From: Streptomyces sp. NBC_01244
Lineage (GTDB): Bacteria > Actinomycetota > Actinomycetes > Streptomycetales > Streptomycetaceae
Assembly (NCBI RefSeq): GCF_035987325.1
Contig: NZ_CP108488.1
Span: 9,176,001-9,240,000, forward strand
Length of the DNA: 64,000 bases
Reading direction: 5' to 3'
Under the pieces are notes generated by a model. It was not told the DNA's origin. It was given only the letters and a program-made list of their open reading frames with translations, and searched no databases. A program made the position numbers and the translations under genes. Each line of letters starts with the position of its first letter. Position 1 is the stretch's first letter. Shown piece by piece: positions 1 through 8,367 of this stretch.

Positions 1-18
1 CCGCCCAGTATGGGGCGG
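1..18. terminator. Hairpin at window edge
   Basis: Perfect inverted repeat CCGCCC-N6-GGGCGG. It could end a gene left of the window or the leftward TetR transcript. There is no T-tract, so this is a structural guess. The remaining bases up to 126 show nothing recognisable. Confidence 0.3.
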
Positions 19-126
19 TGACGGCCGATCCGGCGTGGACCGGGGGTCCGGCGTGGCGGCAGACCGAGGTGAGGCCGCAGCCGGCGGCGCTGCTCCGCGG
101 CGCGCTTCGCCCCTCGCGGGGGACGC

Positions 127-777
127 CTACGCCGAGGGCGCGGGCCAGATGACACCGAGCAGGAGCCGCAGTTGGCCGGCGAGCCGGGTGGCGTCGATCG
201 CGTCGCCGGAGGTGAGCGCGAGGCGCGCGAAGTGCTCCGCGCAGGCGACCAGCGCGTGGGCGAGGACCTCGGGGTCCGGTGCGGCTCCTTCGGCGGCCGG
301 CGCGGACTCGATCCACGAGGCGACCCGGCGCCGGAACCGCGCCCGGTCCGTTTCGATGCGGGCGTGGACGGCCGGGGGAGTGCTCGCCGGAGTCAGCAGG
401 ATCAGACGCCAGGTGTCCGGGTCCTCCCGCAGCATGGCGGCCATCCGGTGCACCGCCTCGCAGGCGAAGTCGACCGGGTCACGGGTGCGGCGAGTGTCGG
501 GGACGCTCGCGAGCAGGCGGGTGAAGGCGAGCTCCTGCTGCCGGTCGAGGAGGGTGAGCAGCAGGTCGTCGAGATCGTCGAAGGCCCCGTAGACCACCGA
601 GCGCGCGACCTGCGCCCGCTTGGCGATCGCGTCGATGGAGACCCGGGCGTAGCCGTCGCTCACGATCACGGCGAGGGCCGCGTCGAGGAGTTGCTCGCGG
701 CGTTCGGCGATCGGGACGCGCGGAGCGTAGGGGCGCCGCCTGCGCGGCCTGTCGCTTGGAGACGTCGGTGTCGACAC
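127..777 (-). CDS. TetR/AcrR family transcriptional regulator
   Basis: A 216-aa TetR-type repressor. The N-terminal helix-turn-helix spans about residues 25-70 (AERREQLLDAAL, then VSIDAIAKRAQVARSVVYGAF), and the rest is the all-helical ligand/dimer domain. The start is GTG at 777. A TAAGAT box at 784-789 lies six bases upstream and no ribosome-binding site is visible, so the mRNA is probably leaderless. It diverges from the MpaB-like oxygenase at 876, and two palindromes in the 98-bp gap overlap its own -10 box, suggesting autorepression and control of the oxygenase. The ligand cannot be read from sequence. Confidence 0.9.
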   Translation of the reverse strand: MSTPTSPSDRPRRRRPYAPRVPIAERREQLLDAALAVIVSDGYARVSIDAIAKRAQVARSVVYGAFDDLDDLLLTLLDRQQELAFTRLLASVPDTRRTRDPVDFACEAVHRMAAMLREDPDTWRLILLTPASTPPAVHARIETDRARFRRRVASWIESAPAAEGAAPDPEVLAHALVACAEHFARLALTSGDAIDATRLAGQLRLLLGVIWPAPSA

Positions 778-783
778 CTTGGC

Positions 784-827
784 ATCTTACGACAGTCGTG
801 TCTTAATTTAAGACAGTCCTGTCTTAT
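784..827. promoter_or_regulatory. Tandem TetR operators and leaderless -10 box
   Basis: Two copies of one palindrome: TTACGACA-N4-TGTCTTAA at 787-806 and TTAAGACA-N4-TGTCTTAT at 808-827. Each has one mismatch from TTAAGACA/TGTCTTAA. Their centres are 21 bp apart, two helical turns. The first overlaps the TAAGAT box (784-789, minus strand) that serves the TetR start. Assignment to the adjacent TetR is inferred from position. Confidence 0.75.
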
Positions 828-875
828 TGGGGGAGCGGTACGCACCCGCTGCCGGGAACACGAGGGAGCGGCCTG

Positions 876-1937
876 ATGGCCCGACTGCACGGCAAAGAGG
901 TCGAACCGCACGAGGACTACGGGTTCTTCGGTCCCGGATCGGTCGTCTGGAAGGTGTGGAGCTACCCGACGGCGCCCACGGTGGGATTCCAGCGCTCCGT
1001 GGTCGTGGAGGAGCTAGACCCGCCGCTGGTGGCCGCGGTCCACGGCACCCAGGGCATCTACGACCGCACGCGCACCCGCTACGACCGCACGCTGCGCTAC
1101 TTCGCGATGGTGGCCTTCGCCGGCACGGATCAGGTGTGCAAGGCGGCGGACGTCCTGGTCAAGGTCCACTCGAAGGCCATCGGCCGACTCCCTTACGGCG
1201 AGGGCACCTACGACGCCAACGACCCCGCCTCGCAGCTGTGGATACAGCTCACCGGCTGGCACTCGATCCTCTACGCCTACGAGAAGTACGGGCCCGGCAA
1301 ACTCACCGCCGAGGAGGAGAAGGAGTACTGGGAGTCCTGCGCCCTCGCCGCGGAGTTCCAGACCTGCTCGCCCGACGACGTCCCGCGCGACCGCGCGGGG
1401 ATCCGGGCCTACTTCGAGCACATGCGCCCGCGGCTGGAGGCCAGCCCGATCGCCCGGCAGGCCATGAACCACCTCCTGAACACCGACCTCGTCCTCCCGC
1501 CGACCCCGTGGTGGATGAGGCCCGCGCGGATGGTCGTGGCCAGGACGCACCGGATCGCCACCATCGCCACCATGCCGCGCTGGATGCGGGAGATGGCGCA
1601 GATCCGGCAGTCACGCCTCCTGGACGTCCTCGTCGTACCGGTCATGCGGACGTCCTTCGCGCTCGCCCACCTCAGCCCCCGTGTCGAACTGTTCCTGCTG
1701 GGGATGCTCTCCCCCTCCACGGTCAAGGTGGTGGCGCCCGTCAAGCTCGGCGTGCCTCCCCGCACCAAGGAGGTCCTCACCCCCGAACAGGCCCGCACCC
1801 GCCACGGCTACGTGAAGCCGGCCGAGGCACACGCCGAGTTCCGGGCGCGCCAGGCGGTACGCGTCTTCGGCGACGGGAAGCCTCCGAGCGACCAGGGACT
1901 CATCGAATCCCAGGAGGTGCTGGGCCCGCTGGCCTGA
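876..1937 (+). CDS. MpaB/DUF2236-family oxygenase
   Basis: A 353-aa protein of the oxygenase MpaB/latex-clearing-protein-related family (DUF2236), some members of which are heme-b oxygenases. Family landmarks are the DPPLVAAVHGTQGIYDRTR stretch near residue 50, the RTLRYF segment, VKVHSKAIGRLPYGEGTYDA, and NDPASQLWIQLTGWHSIL. No signal peptide or clear transmembrane segment is seen. The ATG at 876 has a GAGGGAGCGG ribosome-binding site. It is probably repressed by the divergent TetR through the tandem operators upstream. The substrate is unknown; a hydrophobic or aromatic compound is plausible for the family but not shown. Confidence 0.85.
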   Translation: MARLHGKEVEPHEDYGFFGPGSVVWKVWSYPTAPTVGFQRSVVVEELDPPLVAAVHGTQGIYDRTRTRYDRTLRYFAMVAFAGTDQVCKAADVLVKVHSKAIGRLPYGEGTYDANDPASQLWIQLTGWHSILYAYEKYGPGKLTAEEEKEYWESCALAAEFQTCSPDDVPRDRAGIRAYFEHMRPRLEASPIARQAMNHLLNTDLVLPPTPWWMRPARMVVARTHRIATIATMPRWMREMAQIRQSRLLDVLVVPVMRTSFALAHLSPRVELFLLGMLSPSTVKVVAPVKLGVPPRTKEVLTPEQARTRHGYVKPAEAHAEFRARQAVRVFGDGKPPSDQGLIESQEVLGPLA

Positions 1938-1975
1938 CACGGCGGGCCCGGCCGACAAGATCCGAAAGGGACGGT

Positions 1976-2515
1976 CTAGTGCGGGAACCGGCCGCAGAGC
2001 CAGTTGCCCGGTTCCGCCGGGTCGTCGCTCATCCAGAACTGCCGCCACAGCTGGGCGAATTCCTCGCGGCTGAGGTGCCCGTCGCCGTTCAGGTCGAGGA
2101 GTTCGAAGATGCCCGTCATGTCGACGGGCCGCCCGTTCCAGGTCTCGACGAGCCGGTGGTGCTCCTCCGGCGAGATGCGGCCGTCGCCGTTGGAGTCCAC
2201 GGCCGCGAACACGGTGTCGGCGGTCGCGGTGACCTCCGCGACCATCGCGGGCAGCCTGTCGACGAGGGAGAGCAGCTCACCCATGTCGACCGCGCCGTCC
2301 CCGTTCGCGTCCCCCGCTTCGAGCAGCGCCGCCCACCAGCCCATCAGCAGCGCCTCCACGCGTACGCGCAGCTCCGTCCCGGGACCCACTCCCGGGAGCC
2401 GGCTCCAGCGGTCGACGAGGGCCGCGAAGTCCGCCTCGCGCAGATAGCCGTCACCGTCCGCGTCGAACGCGGCGAACATCCCCCTGAGCTTTTGCTCCTG
2501 AAACGCGCTGGCCAT
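1976..2515 (-). CDS. EF-hand calcium-binding protein
   Basis: A 179-aa soluble protein with four EF-hand loops: DADGDGYLREAD near residue 16, DANGDGAVDMGE near 71, DSNGDGRISPEE near 110 and DLNGDGHLSREE near 143. All carry the Asp/Asn-Gly-Glu ligand pattern. Spacing and length match bacterial calerythrin/sarcoplasmic-type calcium buffers or sensors. The start at 2515 is preferred over an upstream ATG (2548) because GGGAGG sits 7-8 bases before it. It is monocistronic and convergent with the oxygenase gene. Confidence 0.9.
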   Translation of the reverse strand: MASAFQEQKLRGMFAAFDADGDGYLREADFAALVDRWSRLPGVGPGTELRVRVEALLMGWWAALLEAGDANGDGAVDMGELLSLVDRLPAMVAEVTATADTVFAAVDSNGDGRISPEEHHRLVETWNGRPVDMTGIFELLDLNGDGHLSREEFAQLWRQFWMSDDPAEPGNWLCGRFPH

Positions 2516-2597
2516 GACGGGCCTCCCTCGTGGCGGACAGCGCGCCACTCTAGGTGGGGGCGCGTCCCCGCCTCCACGGGCACATGTGGGCGAGGGG

Positions 2598-3512
2598 TCA
2601 CCCCTCGGTGGCGCCCGGCCTGCTCGTCGAGGGGAGGGGGACGCCCAGCCCGTCGGCCAGGGCGGTCAGGGTCGTTCCCAGGGGGAGGGCGATCCGGGTG
2701 GCGGCGTCGCGGTCGCCGCGGGTCGGGTCCCGGTTGACGATCAGTACGGGCTTCCCGGCCCGGGCCGCCTGGCGGACGAACCGGAGCCCGGACATCACCG
2801 TCAGCGAGGACCCGAGGACCAGCAATGAGGTCGCCGCGTCGACCAGGTCGCGGCAGTGCCCGACGCGCTCCGGCGGGACGTTCTCGCCGAAGAACACCAC
2901 ATCCGGTTTGAGGACGCCGCCGCAGATCGCGCAAGGCACCGGGCGGAAGTCCGCGACCTGGTCGTCGGTGAGGTCGGCGTCACCGTCCGGGTTCAGCGCG
3001 GCGGGCGTCGGTGCGAAGCCCGCGTTCGCCTCCTCCAGCCGCCGGGCGAGTTCCCGGCGGGTGCTGAGGGCTCCGCAGGAGAGGCAGACCACCCGGCCCA
3101 GGCTTCCGTGGAGTTCCACCACCCCCTCGCTGCCGGCGGCCTGGTGCAGTCCGTCGACGTTCTGGGTGATCACACCCGAGAGCATCCCGTACCGCCCGAA
3201 CGCCGCGACGGCACGGTGTCCGGCGTTGGGCGCGGCCTGCCCGAACGTGCGCCAGCCCAGGTGGCCGCGTGCCCAGTACCGGCGCCGGGCCCGAGCGCTG
3301 GAGGTGAACTCCTGGTACGTCATGGGCGTGTGCCGGCGCAGGCTGCCGCGCTCACCCCGGTAGTCGGGGATGCCCGACTCCGTGGACATCCCGGCGCCGC
3401 TGAGCACCAGCACCCCGCCGGCCCGCAGCGCGTCGGCGACCGGCCCCGGGTCCGTGGTGCCGGGCGGCAGGTCCGGGGTCGGGGTCCAGCTCAGAGTGGG
3501 ACGCGTACGCAT
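2598..3512 (-). CDS. Sir2-family NAD-dependent protein deacylase
   Basis: A 304-aa sirtuin that removes acyl groups from lysines using NAD+. Visible motifs are the Rossmann GAGMSTESGIPDYRG, the TQNVDGLH loop, the catalytic His in VELHGS, and a zinc site of two pairs (CLSC and CAIC). The NRDPT segment near the C-terminus completes the NAD pocket. The ATG at 3512 follows a TACGCT box by six bases with no ribosome-binding site, so a leaderless transcript is likely. No acetyltransferase partner is adjacent. Confidence 0.92.
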   Translation of the reverse strand: MRTRPTLSWTPTPDLPPGTTDPGPVADALRAGGVLVLSGAGMSTESGIPDYRGERGSLRRHTPMTYQEFTSSARARRRYWARGHLGWRTFGQAAPNAGHRAVAAFGRYGMLSGVITQNVDGLHQAAGSEGVVELHGSLGRVVCLSCGALSTRRELARRLEEANAGFAPTPAALNPDGDADLTDDQVADFRPVPCAICGGVLKPDVVFFGENVPPERVGHCRDLVDAATSLLVLGSSLTVMSGLRFVRQAARAGKPVLIVNRDPTRGDRDAATRIALPLGTTLTALADGLGVPLPSTSRPGATEG

Positions 3513-3581
3513 GCCGCCAGCGTACGGAAGCTCCGGGACATCGGCACGGGCCCCGTCCCGGCTCCGCCGGCGGACCCGGTC

Positions 3582-4352
3582 TCAGACGGCGGGGGCTCCG
3601 TGGTGGGCGGCGGCGGAGCGCCTTCCGCGCCGGTCGGCCAGGAGAAGGAGGGTGGTCCCGGTGGCGACCCAGGCGGTGAGGACGAGGGCGGGGACGCCGG
3701 TGCCCGCGCCGTGGAAGAAGGCAGGGGCGCGCAGGAGGCTGCCGGACGCGCCCGGGGGGAGGAGCTGGCCGAGGGTGCTCCAGCCGGCGGGGAGCCAATG
3801 GGGGCCGGTGGCGAGACCGGAGAGGGGGTTGCCCAGGAGCATCATCAGCGCGGTGCCGAGGGCGAAGCCGGCCATGCCGAGGAGGGCCTGGAGGTCGAGG
3901 AGGGTGGTCGACACGGCGGCCATGCTGAGAGCCACTCCGAGTGCGGTGATCCCGTAGGTGCCGTCGATCGAGTGCGTGGCGAACTGGAGGACCGCGGTGA
4001 CCGCGGCCCCCGTCACGACGGAGAACAGCAGGGCACCCGCCAGGCGGGTCCGCAGACCGCGGTGACCGGGGAAGAGGCCGCCGAGAACAAGGGTGGGGAA
4101 GATTCCGCCGAAGATCATGGGCAGGAGCGCGGCGGTCAGCCCGGAACCCCGGGGGTCGTCCTCGGTGAACGGCACCGGATCGTGGACGGCCGCTTCTGTC
4201 AGGTGCTGTACGGCGATCCTGTCGCCCAGTGCGGTGATCGCGCCGGTGGCGGAGGGACCGCCGGCGGCTTCAGGCCCGGGCTGCCGCGGCGGCGGTGATC
4301 CAGTTCCTGAACTCGACGGCGTAGTGCCGCGGGTGGTGTTCCAGAACGACAT
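3582..4352 (-). pseudogene. N-terminally truncated multi-pass membrane permease
   Basis: From about residue 35 this reads like the C-terminal half of Streptomyces ABC-2/DUF3533-type membrane proteins: an extracytoplasmic DDPRG turn, then five or six hydrophobic helices with the MMLLGNPLSG and GQLLPPGASGSLLR landmarks. The first 34 residues are low-complexity and unlike the family, whose members begin with a membrane helix and an outer domain. Homology seems to start near 4250, so the 5' half is missing. A TetR C-terminal remnant lies nearby in the divergent orientation, consistent with a deletion through a former divergent promoter. Confidence 0.6.
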
Positions 4353-4443
4353 TCGGGCACGCCGTGGGCACGTAGACCGTCAGGTGTGCGGTGAATCCGT
4401 CGGCGGTGTCGCCGAACTGCGTCAGCGCGCGCCCGACGATCGT
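4270..4443 (-). other. Unidentified C-terminal protein fragment
   Basis: The minus-strand frame ending at 4270 reads as plausible folded protein for about 55 residues (for example FGDTADGFTAHLTVYVPT, then HYAVEFRNWI) before its stop. Upstream in frame it dissolves into Arg/Gly-rich sequence without a credible start. It overlaps the nonsense 5' part of the truncated permease reading frame. I do not recognise the family. It may be the scar of an insertion or rearrangement. Confidence 0.3.
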
Positions 4444-4505
4444 TCCCCGAGCTCCTGCGCGCCCGCGGAGCCGGAGCCGGAGCCCTGGACCGCGGGGCGC
4501 GGACC

Positions 4506-4751
4506 ATGGTCGCGATCCACCGCCTCCTCCTCGAAGCGGCGGCTCCCTACGTCCATCAGATCCGCCGGGCCGACCCGGAGGCGGCCCTGGATGTCGCCGC
4601 CCGCGCCGTCCTGGGTGCCTGCTTCCACAACTCCGTACGCCCCGACTCCGCCACCGGCGAAGCCGCGCAGCGCCAATACGCCGACGAACTCGGCGACATG
4701 GCCATCGCCTACCTGCTCACCCCGGGCCGGAGCCGCACCGCGGGCACCTGA
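4506..4751 (+). pseudogene. C-terminal remnant of a TetR regulator
   Basis: An 81-aa frame resembling the last helices of a TetR repressor (LDVAARAVLGACFHNSV, then DELGDMAIAYLLTP). The DNA-binding N-terminal domain is absent and no ribosome-binding site precedes the first ATG. It would once have diverged from the permease at 3582, and both genes have lost their 5' ends. Not expected to function. Confidence 0.5.
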
Positions 4752-4942
4752 GCCAGGGCCGCGCGAACGGGGGGATCGCGTGCCACTGGGGCCGGGCCGG
4801 CTCGCACCCCTCTGACGCGGAAATCTGCCTTCTCAGAGGTCACTTGACTCGAAGTCACCCACTCGGGGGCCTTGCCGTGAGGGCGATAACATTGTTGTTT
4901 CCTCAACACGCAGTTTCCACACGAGCGCAGCGGGGGGTTGCC

Positions 4943-5995
4943 ATGGACGCCATGCAGATCACGATCCTGGACGACGGCAAGGAAACGGTCGTAGCCGCGC
5001 AAAGGGGCCCGGCAGGCCGGATCCTCCTGAACCCGGAGGCCGCAGAGCGGGCCCTCGGCTGGGTCCGCAAGCCGCACGGCTGGTGCCGGGGCGACCTGCG
5101 CGTCCCCTCGTCCGCCGCCGCCCGGGCCGAACACGAGGGCCTGCTCGACCCGGTGGCGTTCGCCGGGCTCCTCGACCGCCCGGTCGCGACCGACACCGGG
5201 GTCATCGCCCTCGGAGTCTCCACGGAGGAACGCTCGCACGCCCTCGCCGGGGCCACCGCCCCGGACTTCACCCTCCCCGACGTCGACGGCGTGCCGCACT
5301 CGCTGAGCGACCTGCGCGGCCGCAAGGTCGCCCTGGTCTTCTGGGGCTCCTGGTGCGGCTGCCGCTACGACCTCCCCGAATGGGAGCGCCGTCACACCGC
5401 TCTCGCCGAGCACGGCTTCAGCGTCCTCAGCGTCGCGGTGGACCGCCGCGCCGCCGACGCCGCGCCGTGGATCGCCGAGGCCGCGGTCACCCACCCCGCA
5501 CTCATCGACACGGACGGAGCCGTGTCCGACCTCTACGACGTCCTGAACGTCCCGACCGTCCTGTGGATCGACGAAGAGGGGAAGGTGGCCCGCCCCCACG
5601 ACACCCGGTTCGCGACCGACCTGTTCCGCGAACTGTCGGGTCTGGACTCCGGCGCGGCGCTGGCCGCACTGGACCGCTGGGTCCTCACCGGAGAGAGCGG
5701 ACTGTCCGGCGAGGACGTCACCCGGCACACCCGCCGCGCCACGGCCACCCAGCAGTCGGCCCGTACCGAAGCGGCCCTGGCCCTGTGGCTCCACCGGGCC
5801 GGCCGCGCGGCAGAAGCCGAACGGCACTTCGCGCGGGCCGAACAGCTCGCACCGGAGGACCTCACCATCTGGCGCGGAACCATGCCCTTGCGCGGCGTGG
5901 ACCCGATGGGCGACACGTACTTCGCCAAGCGCTCCGCACTCACCGAAGCCGGCATCCCGATCTACCGCCCCCTCGGCGACCGGCAGCAGGCATGA
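4943..5995 (+). CDS. Thioredoxin-fold (TlpA/redoxin-like) protein
   Basis: A 350-aa protein with an AhpC/TSA-TlpA domain at about residues 100-240: APDFTLPDVDG, then FWGSWCGCRYDLPEW and the cis-proline NVPTVLWIDEEG. The active site reads Cys-Gly-Cys (CxC) rather than the usual CxxC. A short N-terminal domain with its own Cys (HGWCRGD) precedes it, and a TPR-like helical tail follows (HRAGRAAEAERHFARAEQL). No signal peptide, so cytoplasmic. The ATG at 4943 has a G-rich ribosome-binding site. Its stop overlaps the start of the next TetR gene (ATGA), so they are translationally coupled. Confidence 0.8.
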   Translation: MDAMQITILDDGKETVVAAQRGPAGRILLNPEAAERALGWVRKPHGWCRGDLRVPSSAAARAEHEGLLDPVAFAGLLDRPVATDTGVIALGVSTEERSHALAGATAPDFTLPDVDGVPHSLSDLRGRKVALVFWGSWCGCRYDLPEWERRHTALAEHGFSVLSVAVDRRAADAAPWIAEAAVTHPALIDTDGAVSDLYDVLNVPTVLWIDEEGKVARPHDTRFATDLFRELSGLDSGAALAALDRWVLTGESGLSGEDVTRHTRRATATQQSARTEAALALWLHRAGRAAEAERHFARAEQLAPEDLTIWRGTMPLRGVDPMGDTYFAKRSALTEAGIPIYRPLGDRQQA

Positions 5996-6615
5996 GCGGC
6001 GACCTCTACACCCGCACCCAGGCCCAAGGCCGGGAAGCGCTCCGCGCCGCCCTCCTCGACCTGGCCGCCCGGCTCCTCGCCGCGGAGGGCCCGTCCGCCC
6101 TGACCATGCGCCGCATCGCCACCGCGGCCGGCTGCTCCACCACCGTCCTCTACCGTCACTTCGGCGCGAAGGACGGGATCGCCGAGGCCCTGTACCGGGA
6201 AGGCTTCGCCCGCCTGCGCCGCAGCCTGGAGGCCGTCCCCCCGGCCGCCGACCCACCCACCCACCTGGCCGACCTGGGCCGCGCCTACCGCGCGAACGCG
6301 CTGACCGAACGCAACCTCTACCAGGTCATGTTCGCCGGCCTCATCCCCGGTTTCACCCCCACCCCCGAGGCCCGCGCGGTCGCCGCCGCAAGCCTGGAAG
6401 TCCTCCGCGAAGCCGTACGGGCCTGCGCGGCGGCCGGTGTCCTGCGCCCGGCCGTGGACGTCGACGAGGTCACGGACGTCATCTGGGCGGCCGCGCACGG
6501 CTCGATCACCCTCGAACTCGCGGGCCACTTCACGGCCCAGACGGCAGAGCGCCGCTACCAAACCCTCACCAGAGCCGCCGTAGCCGCATTCCTGAAGGCG
6601 CCCGGGCGGCCCTGA
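5992..6615 (+). CDS. TetR/AcrR family transcriptional regulator
   Basis: A 207-aa repressor. The HTH is at about residues 20-60 (SALTMRRIATAAGCSTTVLYRHF), followed by a TetR C-terminal domain with the FAGLIPGFTPTPEA region. The ATG overlaps the stop of the thioredoxin-fold gene by 4 nt, so both are made from one transcript. The regulator probably controls that operon in response to whatever the redox protein handles. This is inference; no operator palindrome was recognised upstream of 4943. Confidence 0.9.
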   Translation: MSGDLYTRTQAQGREALRAALLDLAARLLAAEGPSALTMRRIATAAGCSTTVLYRHFGAKDGIAEALYREGFARLRRSLEAVPPAADPPTHLADLGRAYRANALTERNLYQVMFAGLIPGFTPTPEARAVAAASLEVLREAVRACAAAGVLRPAVDVDEVTDVIWAAAHGSITLELAGHFTAQTAERRYQTLTRAAVAAFLKAPGRP

Positions 6616-6717
6616 GCGAGCGTCATGCGCGGCTTCGCCGGGGATCCGCCCGTGCCCGCGTCCCGGGCTCCCCCGCACGCGTACCGTGGCGGTACGACCC
6701 ACAGGGAGGAAGAGCCG

Positions 6718-7023
6718 ATGAGCGCGCAGCCCGACCACGTCAGCGCCACACCGTACGTCCCCGCTCCGGGAGCCCCGGCCGAACTCCTCGATCGGCTCCG
6801 CGCCGACCACCGTGCCCCGCAGTGGGTGCCGGCCTTCGAGGAGGAGTGGAGCGCCGCGCTGGAGGAGTCCCGCCGCACGTTCTCGCTCGCCGCGCTGTAC
6901 GAGACCGTCCAGGCCTGGCAGGCCCGTCTCGCCGCCGCGCCGGCGGTCGACGCGTTCGTCGCCTCCGGCTGCGACGACAGTGCCTTCGTGGACATGGCCG
7001 AGCTGCGGAGCAGCCGCCGGTGA
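6718..7023 (+). CDS. Putative antitoxin (DUF6247-like)
   Basis: A 101-aa acidic protein resembling the DUF6247 group (LLDRLRADH, FEEEWSAALEES, then FSLAALYETVQAWQARL). The start at 6718 is fixed by AGGGAGGA at 6702-6709. Its stop overlaps the GTG of the next gene (GTGA), the coupling expected when antitoxin precedes toxin. No DNA-binding motif is obvious. The antitoxin role is inferred from pairing with a RelE/ParE-like partner. Confidence 0.6.
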   Translation: MSAQPDHVSATPYVPAPGAPAELLDRLRADHRAPQWVPAFEEEWSAALEESRRTFSLAALYETVQAWQARLAAAPAVDAFVASGCDDSAFVDMAELRSSRR

Positions 7024-7280
7024 CCGGAGAGCCGTACGCGATCCGCTTCTCCACGCCCGCCGCCAAGGCTCTCGCCTCCCTGCCCGAGCACGCCGAAGAC
7101 ATGGTCTGGGACATCCTGGACGCCGCGGCGGCCGATCCCTGGGGGTTCCACCAGTGGAACCCCGGCGACCCCGACGGCCAGGACGTACGGCTGGCATGCG
7201 TCGGCCTGCTGTCGCTCACCTACTGGATCAACAGGCCCCTGCACCGCCTGTCCGTCCTGAACGTCCTCTGGCTCGGCTGA
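7020..7280 (+). CDS. RelE/ParE-like putative toxin
   Basis: An 86-aa protein starting at GTG 7020. The pattern matches the small RelE/ParE fold: an initial beta strand (YAIRFSTPAAKAL), helices with LPEHAEDMVWDIL, then strands ending RLSVLNVLWLG. Its length and position directly behind a slightly larger acidic gene fit a type II toxin. The classical catalytic residues of RelE or YoeB are not clearly present, so ribonuclease activity is uncertain. Confidence 0.55.
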   Translation: MTGEPYAIRFSTPAAKALASLPEHAEDMVWDILDAAAADPWGFHQWNPGDPDGQDVRLACVGLLSLTYWINRPLHRLSVLNVLWLG

Positions 7281-7301
7281 CGGCCGGCGCGCAGGTGCTC
7301 C

Positions 7302-8336
7302 TCAGACCGCAGGAGGGTTGAGGCGGGCGAAGCCCTCCTGCCGGTGGTACGGGAAGTAGGGGTAGGGGGCCGTGCGGCTGCTGGCCGCGTCGAGCTTCGC
7401 CATCTGCTCCGGGGCGAGCGTCCAGCCCACCGCGCCGAGGTTCTGGCGCAGTTGCTCCTCGTTGCGGGCGCCGATGATGACGGAGGACACGGTCGGCCGC
7501 TGGAGCAGCCACCGAAGGGCGATCTGGGGGACGGCCCTGCCGGTCTCCCCGGCGATCTCGTCCAGGGCGTCGATCACGCGGTAGAGGTACTCGTCCTCGA
7601 CCGGCGGGCCGTAGTCGGCGGTGTCGTGCAGCCGGCTGCCGGCGGGCAGCGGCTGACCCCGGCGGATCTTGCCGGTCAGCCGGCCCCAGCCGAGCGGACT
7701 CCAGACGATCGCGCCCAGCCCCTGGTCGAGTCCGAGGGGCAGGAGCTCCCATTCGTAGTCGCGGCCGACGAGGGAGTAGTGGACCTGATGGGCGACGTAG
7801 CACGGGCGGCCGTGCAGGTCGGCCGCGGCGAGGGACTTCATCGCCTGCCATCCGGAGAAGTTGGAGATCCCGGTGTAGCGGATCTTCCCCGCCCGGACCA
7901 GGGCGTCCAGCGCGGACAGCACCTCCTCGACGGGAGTGCCCGCGTCGAAGGCGTGCAGCTGGAAGAGGTCGATGTGGTCGGTGTCCAGGCGGCGCAGCGC
8001 GTCGTCCACGGAGGTGATCAGGCGGGACCGGGAGGTCCCCGCCCCGCCCGGGCCGTCGCCCATGGGCAGACCGGCCTTGGTGGAGATGAGGACTTGGTCC
8101 CGGCGCCCCTTGAGAGCGGCTCCCAGGACTTCCTCGGAGGCACCCGCGGAGTAGACGTCGGCGGTGTCGAACATCGTGACCCCGGCGTCGATGCAGATGT
8201 CCACCAGGCGGCGCGCCTGCTGCACGCCGGTGTCGCCCCAGGCGCCGAAGAGCGGTCCCTGCCCGCCGAAGGTGCCCGCTCCGAAGCTCAGTTCCGGGAC
8301 CAGAAGCCCGGACGCACCCAGCCGCCTGTACTCCAT
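7302..8336 (-). CDS. Aldo/keto reductase
   Basis: A 344-aa NAD(P)H-dependent oxidoreductase with the AKR barrel. Visible are MFDTADVYSAG (catalytic Asp and Tyr), the Lys in ISTKAG, QLHAFD (catalytic His) and the coenzyme tail IIGARNEEQL. It belongs to the Kv-beta/YajO-like group. The ATG at 8336 with a GAGGAGAGG ribosome-binding site is preferred to an in-frame ATG 30 bases upstream. It diverges from a TetR gene, and two matching palindromes lie in the shared intergenic region. Confidence 0.92.
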   Translation of the reverse strand: MEYRRLGASGLLVPELSFGAGTFGGQGPLFGAWGDTGVQQARRLVDICIDAGVTMFDTADVYSAGASEEVLGAALKGRRDQVLISTKAGLPMGDGPGGAGTSRSRLITSVDDALRRLDTDHIDLFQLHAFDAGTPVEEVLSALDALVRAGKIRYTGISNFSGWQAMKSLAAADLHGRPCYVAHQVHYSLVGRDYEWELLPLGLDQGLGAIVWSPLGWGRLTGKIRRGQPLPAGSRLHDTADYGPPVEDEYLYRVIDALDEIAGETGRAVPQIALRWLLQRPTVSSVIIGARNEEQLRQNLGAVGWTLAPEQMAKLDAASSRTAPYPYFPYHRQEGFARLNPPAV

Positions 8337-8367
8337 GACGCATCCTCTCCTCAACCCCGGCTCCATC

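Noticed and set aside
4709..6256. Long minus-strand open frame opposite the thioredoxin-fold and TetR genes
   Set aside because: A shadow of the GC-rich plus-strand genes: Arg/Gly/Pro-rich translation, no family signal, no ribosome-binding site. Many similar long antisense frames (for example 8499-10925, 15599-16915, 20290-21990, 22628-24283) were dropped for the same reason.
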